Assembly: GCA_944392105.1 (NCBI GenBank) | Contig: CALXVM010000004.1 | Location: forward strand, 1-64,000 | DNA: 64,000 nt | Direction of reading: 5' to 3' | Origin: an uncultured Clostridia bacterium | GTDB lineage: Bacteria; Bacillota; Clostridia; TANB77; CAG-508 | Shown: positions 55,193-63,600 of the stretch, in pieces | How the letters are laid out: each line of letters opens with the position of its first letter | How positions within the stretch are numbered: position 1 is the stretch's first letter | The notes under the pieces: generated by a model | What the model was told of the DNA's origin: nothing | Seen by the model: the letters and a program-made list of their open reading frames with translations, nothing else | Database searches by the model: none | Translations under genes and position numbers: made by a program

Positions 55193-56011
55193 TTATTTGT
55201 TTGTAATTACTAGCACTGTCTCTAGTTTTGAAAAGTCAACAGCTGGCTCTATCATAGCATATCTATCTGTAATATTTTTAGTATTTACTATTTGTGATAT
55301 TGTCCCTATGTGAATTCCCTTTGGATATATTCCTCCCAATCCAGATGTTTCTACATTGTCTCCTTGCACTAGTGTTGCATCTGTTGGAATATATGTTGCT
55401 TTTAACATTGAGTTATTGTCTAATGTTCCACTTACTATTATTGAGTCTCTTGTTGTACTAATTGTACTACTTACAGAGCTTGCAGTATCTATAATTGTCT
55501 GCACTTTTGCCGTTGTGTCTGTTACTGAAAGTATATGTCCAACAAGCCCTTGGTCTGATATTACTGTCATGTTTGCTTCTATTTCATCATTTTTTCCTAC
55601 ATTTATTACTATTGTATCTGAATAATTACTTATGTCACGATTTATTACATATGCAGGAACTGTACTATATTCTTTGTATTTATCTTTTAAATTAACGTAT
55701 TCTTTTAAAGTTTCGTTTTCTGCTTTTAATATCTCATATTCTCTCAATGATTGCTCTAATTCACTATTTTTCTTTTTTAAGTCTTCATTCTCTGCTTTTA
55801 AGTTGTCTACATCTGAAAAAAAGCTATCATTTCCTGTTATTTTATTTTTTAAATATGTAAGCCCATTTTGAATAGGCATAACTAAATAACTAAATACGTT
55901 TTCTGCGGAAGATAATTTTTGTGTATCCATATTTGACAATACAACTAATAAAATTAATACTATTATTGTTATTATAATACCTATTAATCCTGTTTTTTTC
56001 TTTTTATACAT
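55193..56011 (-). CDS. mreC: Rod shape-determining protein MreC
   Basis: This 272-residue protein has one membrane helix (about 7-27), a coiled coil (about 68-105, NLKAENEDLKKKNSELEQSL) and a beta-rich outer domain with INVGKNDEIEANMTVISDQG, LVGHI and GGIYPKGIHIG. MreC links the MreB filament inside to the wall synthases outside. AAAGGAG precedes the ATG. It follows mreB by 176 nt and is tightly coupled to mreD. Confidence 0.95.
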   Translation of the reverse strand: MYKKKKTGLIGIIITIIVLILLVVLSNMDTQKLSSAENVFSYLVMPIQNGLTYLKNKITGNDSFFSDVDNLKAENEDLKKKNSELEQSLREYEILKAENETLKEYVNLKDKYKEYSTVPAYVINRDISNYSDTIVINVGKNDEIEANMTVISDQGLVGHILSVTDTTAKVQTIIDTASSVSSTISTTRDSIIVSGTLDNNSMLKATYIPTDATLVQGDNVETSGLGGIYPKGIHIGTISQIVNTKNITDRYAMIEPAVDFSKLETVLVITNK

Positions 56012-56187
56012 TTGCTAATCTCCTTTTTATATTAAGATACACTTTAATTAAATACTCCTCTATTAGTATATTTGCTTTTCTTAATGTTATTTCTCATATT
56101 TTTTAATAAATACGCTTGATTATTATCTTCTATTCTTTTTGACTACTTAATATTATATTAGCTGTTTTTAGTACTAATTTGTATTTT

Positions 56188-57216
56188 TTATCTTCTTCTA
56201 GTACTAGTTAATACTGTTTTTAGGTCTTGTAAATTTTCTAATGTTTTTGCAGTTCCTCTTACAACACAGTCTAAAGGTTCTTCTGCCACATATACAGGTA
56301 TTTCTGTTTTCATTGATATTAATTTGTCTATATCTTTTATTAATGCTCCTCCACCTGCAAGAACAATTCCTTTTCCCATAATATCTGAAGCAAGCTCTGG
56401 TGGTGTTTTTTCTAAAGTCATTCTAACTATATCTACCATTTTTCCTATTGACTCTGACATTGCTTGTCCTACTTGATTTGAGGTTATATTAATAGTTTTT
56501 GGAAGTCCAGTTCCTAAGTCTCTACCTCTTACCTGCATATCTTGCTCTGCTGTTGGTGGAATTGCACAACCTAAATTAAGTTTTATCTGCTCTGCTGTTG
56601 AAGAGCCTATTGCTAAGTTTTCTTCTCTTTTTATATAATTTATGATGTCTTGATCTAGCTCGTCTCCTGCTACTCTTAGGGAGTTACTAACAACAATACC
56701 GCCAAGTGATACCACCGCTACTTCGGTAGTTCCCCCTCCTATATCTACTATTAAATTTCCACTTGGTTCTGCTATTTCTATATTTGCTCCAATAGCTGCT
56801 GCCATTGGTTCTTCTATTAAAAATACTTCTCTTGCACCTGCTTGTATAAGAGCTTCTTCTACTGCTCTTTCTTCTACTTCTGTTATACCAGATGGAACAC
56901 CAACAACAATTCTTGGTCTTCCTACATTATACTTTCTACTAACTCTTCTTAAAATTTCTTTAAGCATTAGTTGAGTTGCAGTAAAGTCAGCAATAACTCC
57001 ATCTTTTAAAGGTCTAATAGCTTTTATTTGTTCTGGTGTTTTGCCAAGCATTTCTTTTGCTTCTTGTCCAATTGCTAATAAACTATTTGTTTTTAAGTCT
57101 ATAGCCACAACTGATGGCTCTTTTAAAACTATTCCTTTATCTTTTATTGTTACTAATACATTTGCAGTTCCTAAATCTATACCAATATCTTTTGATCCTA
57201 ATTGAAATAAATTCAT
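56188..57216 (-). CDS. mreB: Rod shape-determining protein MreB
   Basis: This 342-residue bacterial actin guides wall synthesis along the cell side. Actin-fold motifs are DIGIDLGTANVLV (phosphate 1), VGVPSGITEVEERAV, LIEEPMAAAIGAN, LIVDIGGGTTEVAVVSLGG (phosphate 2) and GIVLAGGGALI (adenosine). The ATG at 57216 lies one base after the radC stop (57218), and relatives begin here; an upstream frame to 57264 only overlaps radC. AAAGGA is 13 nt away, so translation may depend on coupling to radC. First mre gene of the operon. Confidence 0.95.
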   Translation of the reverse strand: MNLFQLGSKDIGIDLGTANVLVTIKDKGIVLKEPSVVAIDLKTNSLLAIGQEAKEMLGKTPEQIKAIRPLKDGVIADFTATQLMLKEILRRVSRKYNVGRPRIVVGVPSGITEVEERAVEEALIQAGAREVFLIEEPMAAAIGANIEIAEPSGNLIVDIGGGTTEVAVVSLGGIVVSNSLRVAGDELDQDIINYIKREENLAIGSSTAEQIKLNLGCAIPPTAEQDMQVRGRDLGTGLPKTINITSNQVGQAMSESIGKMVDIVRMTLEKTPPELASDIMGKGIVLAGGGALIKDIDKLISMKTEIPVYVAEEPLDCVVRGTAKTLENLQDLKTVLTSTRRR

Positions 57217-57217
57217 A

Positions 57218-57916
57218 TTAATTTTCAAGTCCTTTCCTATAAAAAATACTTTCATAACTATCATGTCCTATAACTATGTGGTCGAGTAACTCTACCCCAA
57301 GCAATTTGCTTGCTTCTATTAGTCTGTCTGTAAACGCCATATCTGCCTTACTTGGCAATGGGTCGCCACTTGGATGGTTATGTACTAAAATAATTTTAGG
57401 TGCTTCCATTTTTATTACTTCTGCTAAAATATCTTTTGGTGTAACAATGGCTAAATTTGAACTTCCGTAAGAAACATCTAAAATTTTTATTATTATGTTT
57501 TTTGAATTTAAAATTAATACTTTTACTAGCTCTCTTTTTTCGTTTTTTAATTCATCTATTAACAAATTTGCTACATCTTGTGGACATGTTATTTTTATTT
57601 TATTATTGGTAATTGGTCTTGACATCCTCTTGGTTAGTTCTGATACTGCTTTTAACTGTATAGCTTTTATTTTTCCGATTCCTTTTATTTTAGTTAATTC
57701 GTTTATTGAAATATCTTGTAAGAATTTTAAATTATTTTTTCTATCTTCATTTAAATTAAGAATTTTTTGAGCAATAGTTACTGAACTTTCTTCTTTAGTT
57801 CCAGTTTTTATTATTATTGCTAATAATTCTGCATTAGATAGCGAATTTGCACCATACATTTCTAGTTTTTCGTATGGTCTTTCAGATATTGGGAGTTCTT
57901 TCATTTTTATTGACAT
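57218..57916 (-). CDS. radC: RadC family JAB-domain protein
   Basis: This 232-residue protein has an N-terminal helix-hairpin-helix region (LTKIKGIGKIKAIQLKAV) and a JAB/MPN metalloprotease-like domain with the zinc motif HNHPSGDPLPSKADMAFTD. Despite the name, a role in DNA repair is doubtful for the family. It is commonly found just upstream of mreB in Firmicutes, as here with a one-base gap. AAAGGA lies 8 nt before the ATG. Confidence 0.93.
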   Translation of the reverse strand: MSIKMKELPISERPYEKLEMYGANSLSNAELLAIIIKTGTKEESSVTIAQKILNLNEDRKNNLKFLQDISINELTKIKGIGKIKAIQLKAVSELTKRMSRPITNNKIKITCPQDVANLLIDELKNEKRELVKVLILNSKNIIIKILDVSYGSSNLAIVTPKDILAEVIKMEAPKIILVHNHPSGDPLPSKADMAFTDRLIEASKLLGVELLDHIVIGHDSYESIFYRKGLEN

Positions 57917-57994
57917 ATTATCAATCCTTTCTTTAATAAATAGCCCCCAATAGTATTTGATTAAATTTAATTTTTATACTTAATACATAATTAG

Positions 57995-58249
57995 TTAGCG
58001 CATAAATCTATATAAGAATATTGCTATTACTATTCCTAATATACTTGCAATGTTAATTTTAAACATTAATCCAAAAGTTATATTTATTACTTGCAAATCT
58101 AAATTTACTGGTGTTGAAAGTCCAAATTCTTGTCCATAAGATAACCATGATAACCAGTCTACACTAGCTGCGAGCTCTCCAATTAGTCCTCCTATTACAA
58201 TCCCACATAATATAAATAAAATTAATATCCAAGCATTTTTCCCTTTCAC
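57995..58249 (-). CDS. DUF4321-like small membrane protein
   Basis: This 84-residue protein has two membrane helices (about 7-27 and 60-82) joined by a loop with LSYGQEFGLSTPVNLDLQVI. Size, the two helices and this loop, and its place just before radC-mreB, fit DUF4321, a family seen near radC in Clostridia. Function unknown. The start is GTG; GAAAGGA is 12 nt upstream, somewhat far. It probably opens the mre transcript. Confidence 0.72.
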   Translation of the reverse strand: MKGKNAWILILFILCGIVIGGLIGELAASVDWLSWLSYGQEFGLSTPVNLDLQVINITFGLMFKINIASILGIVIAIFLYRFMR

Positions 58250-58465
58250 TTTTTTCTTCGTTCCTTTCTACATAAATATTTTCTTATGTTTTTTACGCTA
58301 ATATTATATATGCATTTTTATATTTTTTCAATATTAATTGGTAAAAATTAATAAAACTATTTATTTTTAATTTTTCATATGATATATTATTATTTATTCT
58401 AAATTTTATGATTACATAACCAAGTTATCTTTAATATAATATATTAGTATAACTAATTTCCAAAT

Positions 58466-58492
58466 TTTTATCATTTATATTTTATGATAAAA
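58466..58492. promoter_or_regulatory. Interrupted palindrome in the mecA promoter
   Basis: The 9-bp arms 58466-58474 and 58484-58492 are exact reverse complements, separated by 9 bp. They lie between and over the -35 and -10 region, a position expected for a dimeric repressor site. Confidence 0.45.
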
Positions 58493-58502
58493 GTAGTATA
58501 AT
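58474..58502 (+). promoter_or_regulatory. Promoter of mecA
   Basis: TATAAT (58497-58502) is clear; the -35 TTTATA (58474-58479), 17 bp away, is weak. GGAGG follows 8 nt before the ATG. Confidence 0.5.
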
Positions 58503-58521
58503 TTAGTTGGAGGCATACATA

Positions 58522-59151
58522 ATGAAATTTGAAAAGATTAATGATGATAAGATAAGAATTACTTTAACTTCAAAAGATTTACAAGATAAAAGTATTGATT
58601 TTCATACTTTTATGGCAAACCCAATTGAGTCTCAGGAATTATTTTTAGATATGTTAGACGAAGCAGAAGAAAAAGTAGGCTTTGATGTTAAGGATTACAA
58701 TTTAAGAATTGAAGCTGTTGTAATGGGTGATGAAAGTTTTATATTAACAATTACTCGTGTTACTGCTCCTAAAGTTGCTACTCCTAAGATAAAAAAGAAG
58801 TTTACTGCCAAAAGAAAAAATACAGATATAAACAGTTCGCATGCAATTTATTGTTTTAATACTTTTGATGATTATTGCAATTTTCTAGAGGCTATAAATT
58901 CTTGTTCTAGTTCTATACATAGCATTGCTAAAAATGCAGTTTTATATAAATATAGGAGTTGTTATTATTTAGTATTATCTAATATTAATCTTAATAATCC
59001 TAATAAGCTAACTTTTTACTCATATATTACAGAGTTTGCTAGATATACTAATAATTCAAATTTATTTGCATGCAAATTAAAAGAAGTTGGAAATGTAGTT
59101 ATAAGAAATAATGCTTTAAAATTTACTTTCGGAAATATAGCTAAAAAATAA
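58522..59151 (+). CDS. mecA: Adaptor protein MecA
   Basis: This 209-residue adaptor delivers substrates to the ClpCP protease; in Bacillus it targets the competence factor ComK. The N-terminal substrate-binding part (about 1-80) has KFEKINDDKIRITLTSKDL and LFLDMLDEAEEKVGFD, and the C-terminal ClpC-binding domain (about 108-205) has YCFNTFDDYCNFLEAI and YLVLSN. The linker is basic (KIKKKFTAKRK). The ATG at 58522 is chosen because GGAGG lies 8 nt upstream. It is monocistronic, with its own promoter and terminator. Confidence 0.9.
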   Translation: MKFEKINDDKIRITLTSKDLQDKSIDFHTFMANPIESQELFLDMLDEAEEKVGFDVKDYNLRIEAVVMGDESFILTITRVTAPKVATPKIKKKFTAKRKNTDINSSHAIYCFNTFDDYCNFLEAINSCSSSIHSIAKNAVLYKYRSCYYLVLSNINLNNPNKLTFYSYITEFARYTNNSNLFACKLKEVGNVVIRNNALKFTFGNIAKK

Positions 59152-59179
59152 AAATTATACTGGCAATATTAATAAGCTA

Positions 59180-59229
59180 AAAAATATCGGAAATTTGTAT
59201 AAAATTTATACAGGTTTTCCGATATTTTT
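59180..59229 (+). terminator. Terminator of mecA
   Basis: A perfect 14-bp stem (59180-59193 with 59216-59229), with further pairing inside the loop, ending in TTTTT, 29 nt after the stop codon. Confidence 0.85.
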
Positions 59230-59328
59230 GATATTTTTCTTTAATATTATTTTATTTATTCATAGCATTAATGATATTATAAAATCAATATAAAATTGGA
59301 TTCTATAATATACAAATTAATATAAAAG

Positions 59329-59370
59329 AACTGTATAAACTTTTTAATTATAGTTTATACAGTTTTTTTA
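59329..59370. terminator. Terminator hairpin next to the M23 peptidase gene
   Basis: A perfect 13-bp stem (59329-59341 with 59352-59364) lies 9 nt beyond the stop of the minus-strand peptidase. T-runs follow on both strands, longer on the plus strand, so it is probably bidirectional. Confidence 0.8.
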
Positions 59371-59372
59371 TT

Positions 59373-60362
59373 TTAGTATACATAATTTTGTGGATTATAT
59401 AATACTCCATTTTTTCTTACCTCAAAATGTAAGTGATTTCCTGTAGAATTTCCTGTTGAGCCTACTTTTGCTATAACTTGTCCAGCTGATACTTTTTGTC
59501 CTACACTTACTAATAATTTACTGCAATGTCCATAAAGTGTTTCTGTACCATTTCCGTGTGAAATTTTTATGCAGTATCCATATGTACCATTCCAGCCTGA
59601 TAATGTAACTGTTCCTGCTGCAGCTGCTTTTATAGATGTTCCGTAAGGTGCTGCTATATCCATTCCTCTATGAGGTGAACTTCTTATACTTTCTCTACTA
59701 CCAAACCTTGAAGTTATTACTCCACCTGTAAGAGGTTTTTGTAAAGTTACTCCAATATTAACATATGCTGCTGAACCTCCTGATGGAACAGCTGAAACAG
59801 CTCTTGATGCAACATAGGTTACTTTTGGAACTACTTTTTCATATAATTTTGATACGCAAGTATCTACATCTGTAAACTCTTTTTTAGTTTTATCGTATTT
59901 TTCTAATATTCCAATATCTTCTTTGTTAGCACTATTTTTGTCTTTTAATGTTTCAACTATTTCTTCTGCCTCTTTAAATGTAGATACATAATATTTTTCT
60001 TCTTTATTGTCTGTAATAGCATAAAATCTGTAATATTCCGTACCATTGCTTGTTACTTTTTCATAAATTTCATCGTCATTTGTTTGAATATCTTTCTTTA
60101 ACAAGCATAATTTGTATTGAGGCATGCTGTCAATTTGTGCAAAAACAACATCATCTCCATTACCGCTTTCAACATATTTGTTTATTCTTTCTTGTAGCTG
60201 GCTTTTATCTGAAGTATATCCTATTAGTTCACCATTTAAACTAACCTCATATGTTGGTTTGTAGAAGATTGTAATTGCTGCTGTTATTAAGATGATTGAT
60301 GCTATAATTAATACAATTAACTTAATTGAAGATCTTAAAAACATAGCAAAACGTTTTATCAT
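59373..60362 (-). CDS. Membrane-anchored M23 family peptidase (LytM-like)
   Basis: This 329-residue protein has an N-terminal helix (about 12-33), an outside stem of about 160 residues, and an M23 endopeptidase domain (about 215-329) that cuts peptide cross-links of peptidoglycan. Zinc and catalytic residues are visible: the His and Asp of HRGMD and HLHFEV, plus GNGTETLYGHCS. ITSRFGSRESI is the typical domain start. The ATG at 60362 is used because AGGAG precedes it; the GTG at 60374 is too close. It could act in spore engulfment or wall turnover. No wall-binding repeat is present. Confidence 0.88.
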   Translation of the reverse strand: MIKRFAMFLRSSIKLIVLIIASIILITAAITIFYKPTYEVSLNGELIGYTSDKSQLQERINKYVESGNGDDVVFAQIDSMPQYKLCLLKKDIQTNDDEIYEKVTSNGTEYYRFYAITDNKEEKYYVSTFKEAEEIVETLKDKNSANKEDIGILEKYDKTKKEFTDVDTCVSKLYEKVVPKVTYVASRAVSAVPSGGSAAYVNIGVTLQKPLTGGVITSRFGSRESIRSSPHRGMDIAAPYGTSIKAAAAGTVTLSGWNGTYGYCIKISHGNGTETLYGHCSKLLVSVGQKVSAGQVIAKVGSTGNSTGNHLHFEVRKNGVLYNPQNYVY

Positions 60363-60426
60363 ATTTTCAAGCACTCCTATCTATTTTATTGTATTAAGTA
60401 TTTTATATGATTATATTTTTTTATGC

Positions 60427-60467
60427 AAAATGAAAAGAAACTAAAATAAGCGATTTATTTTAGTTTC
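60427..60467 (-). terminator. Probable terminator of the right-edge surface protein gene
   Basis: A perfect 13-bp stem (60455-60467 with 60437-60449) and 5-nt loop, followed by CTTTTCATTTT on the minus strand. It lies about 185 nt after the stop codon, so it may also mark a longer 3' end. The gap 60363-60650 has no gene. Confidence 0.6.
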
Positions 60468-60650
60468 CTAGTAGTTATCTCTGTTTTTCTCTTGTTTATT
60501 CCATTTTTCTTTAGTTTTCTTTCTTTGCACTCATAATACAGTACTTTTGAAATATATTTTTATTTTTTAGATTAAATATAAGCCTAATTATAACCAATTT
60601 AGTTAAAAATATAATTTTAATTTATATAAGCATATTCGCCATTATATATT

Positions 60651-63600
60651 TTATAAAATATATTTCTTAATTAAAGATATTCCAGCTACCACAATTAACA
60701 TTCCTCCTAGTATTGCTCCTATGTACATTGCTATTGTCTCTCCTGTTATTACTGATACTATTAACTCTGATTTTCCATAGTTGTTTGTTCCTTCTATCTC
60801 TTCTTTTCCTTCTGTTATTTTTACTTCGTCTAGGTCTTTTGTTGATAATATATATGCTTCATTTGTTATATCTGCCATTCCTTCTTCATCTAATTCATAT
60901 GTTAATTTTAGTTTTACTGTTTTCTCTTCTTCTGGTCTTAAGTACTCTTCAAAATTATCATATACTATATGTCCATTTTCTCCTACACTCCATCCTTCGT
61001 TTCCTTCTTTACTAAAGTTTACTCCGGTTGGTAATATATCTACTATTTGGTCTATCTCTGTGTTGTAATCTCCGACATTTTTTACTTTTATTTCATATAT
61101 TATATCTAATTTTGTATTTCCTATATTCTTACTTGGTAGCTCTAATTTTACTATGTTTCCTGGCTCTTGATATATATCATATTTTTTTACCGTATTTGTT
61201 GTTTTATCTGTTGTCATTATTTGTGTTATTCTTTTTTCTATTTGTAAGTCTGTATACGTATATTGCATTTCTACTCTGTTTTTGCTATTTGCTTCATCTT
61301 CTTTGCTATATTCTACCACGTCTCCCCTTTTGTCTTGTTGTTCTACTGTTATCTGTAATAGTAGCCTATGGTGTGTTTTATCGTCTTTTGTTACTCTTAA
61401 TACCAACTGTAGCTTTTGCACTCCTGTGTTTATTTCTGTGTCTTCTGGTTCTTCTTCTACATCTTCGGCAGGCTTATCTTCTGTTTGGTCTTCCATTTCT
61501 TCTCCTGTGTTTTCTTCTGACTCTTCTCCTGCGTTTTCTGCACCGTCTGTGTTTGTATTTTCATCTAAGCCTTCTCCCGTGCCTTCTTCTGTTTCTTCTT
61601 TTGATGTTCCTTCTATAGAATTTTCTATAACATCGTTTATAATAGCATCCTCGCTTCCAGACTCTGTATTATTTCCATCGCCAGAGCTTCCTGAGTTCTC
61701 TTGGTAATCAGTATCGATAGTATCTTTTGAACTGTCTACATCTTCGCCATTTTCACTGTTGTCATCATTATTTTCTCCACTGTTTTGTTCATTTCCTTGT
61801 TCATAATCATACTTTTTAGGATACAACTCATTATTTATATCTGTCTCATACGAATATTTATTAGACCTAACAATATTTCCTTTTATTTTCCAGCCATTAG
61901 CTTTGTTTATTTCGTTATCTTCGACATACTCCATTCCATCTGCTATTGTGCTTATTACCTCTTTTGCATAGCCACTTCCTTCTCCGTTGTTTCTTATTCT
62001 TATTTCTATTGTTACTAAGTCTCCATATTGCATATTTGCTGGTTGCTCATCTGCTCTTACTGTTTGCTCATTTACCTTTATTACCCTACTTTCTATTCCT
62101 ATCATTGGTGGGTCTGGTTTTGTTATCTCAAATGTTACTTTATTACTTTCTACCTCTGTGTAGTTTCCATCTGTCTCTGCATATCCTACTACATCATATT
62201 CTCCTATATCATATGGTCTTTCTACTTCTTCATCTGTTCCTGCTTTGTAGTATTTATATGTTACATCTGATGTTGTATTTTTATCTACTATGTATGGTTC
62301 TATTAACTCTCTATCATATTTTTTACTGTCACATCCTATTTCTAACTGTCCTGTCTCTTTTGATATTGTTACCATTATTTCTCCATATTCTGGTTGAGTA
62401 AATGTGTAGTTTGGTACATCTTTCCCACTTAAAGTTATATCCTCTATTGCTACTCTCCATGTTCCTGTGTTTGGACTTTCTGCTTCTCCTGTTTCTGGTA
62501 TTGTCGCTACTACATCGTCTCCTTCTACTAAGTTGTCAAATTCTCCTCCTATTATTTCTACTGTTGTCTCTTTGTTGTATATTCTATTCTTTCCTGCTAA
62601 GTTTATTACTCTTAGTGGTCTTGATGTTATCTCTACTGTTATATCACCATACTTTGGATGTGTTAGTATATAGTTTGGTGCATCTTCTCCTAGTAATTGT
62701 ATCTCTTCTATTGAAACTTTCCAGGTTCCTACATTTCTACTTTCTGCCTCTCCTGTTAGCGGTAACTCAAAATATAGGTTATCTCCTTCACATACGTCTA
62801 TTAGTCTTCCTCCGCTTATTACTACTGTTGTGTTTCCATTGTATACTTTATTTGTTGCTATTATATCTTCTATTGTAATTATTTTTGGTGTGATTGTGTA
62901 TTTTCCCCATACTCCTGTTTTATATTCGTTTCCTTCGTATACTACTTTTAACTCATAGTCATATTCTTTTACGTTTTCTGGGTTCTCTTTTATTCCATCA
63001 TAGTATTCTACTATTTCTGCTCCTTTTGGGTTATCATATTTTACTCCTTGCTTTTCTGAATTATATACATCTTTTTCGTTTGTTACTTTTAGTCCTTTAT
63101 ATGATTCGCATATTGGGCAACTATCATATATTGAGCTATATATTGGATGTTCTAATCCTGCATCACATTCATAATAGATATTTGTTATCTCAAATTCTGT
63201 TGAATAAGTATTTCCTGCCTTGTCTATTGCTTCTAAGGTGTGCTTTCCATTTTTATAAAATGTATGGTTTCCATTAAATATTACCTCTCCATCCATTTTA
63301 AATGTTGCTACTCCTGATGGCACGTCATTTGCTTCTAAATCCAATGTTAGTTCGTCTATTACTATTGTCTGTAAATCTCCCAAAACTTGTATTGTTGGAT
63401 TTGTTCTATCTATTAAATATGGACCTGTTACATTATCTGCTGTCACATTTCCTACATTATCTTCTGCTATGATGTGTAAATACTTTTCTGTCTCTGTGTT
63501 TATGGTTATTGTATCATTTGCTTTAGTAATATTTTCACTCCACGTTGTTGGTGGATCTTTACTATCTGTTATTGCATATCTATATTGTTTAAATCCCGCT

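Noticed and set aside
57217-57264. Sixteen extra N-terminal residues for MreB
   Set aside because: This part overlaps the end of radC in another frame and lacks MreB homology; the family begins near MNLFQLGSKDIGIDLG.
60713-63277. Several long Leu-rich plus-strand frames (for example 61028-61618 and 62402-62878)
   Set aside because: Antisense shadows of the Glu/Asp/Thr-rich surface protein; composition is almost only Leu, Phe, Ser and Tyr, with no RBS.
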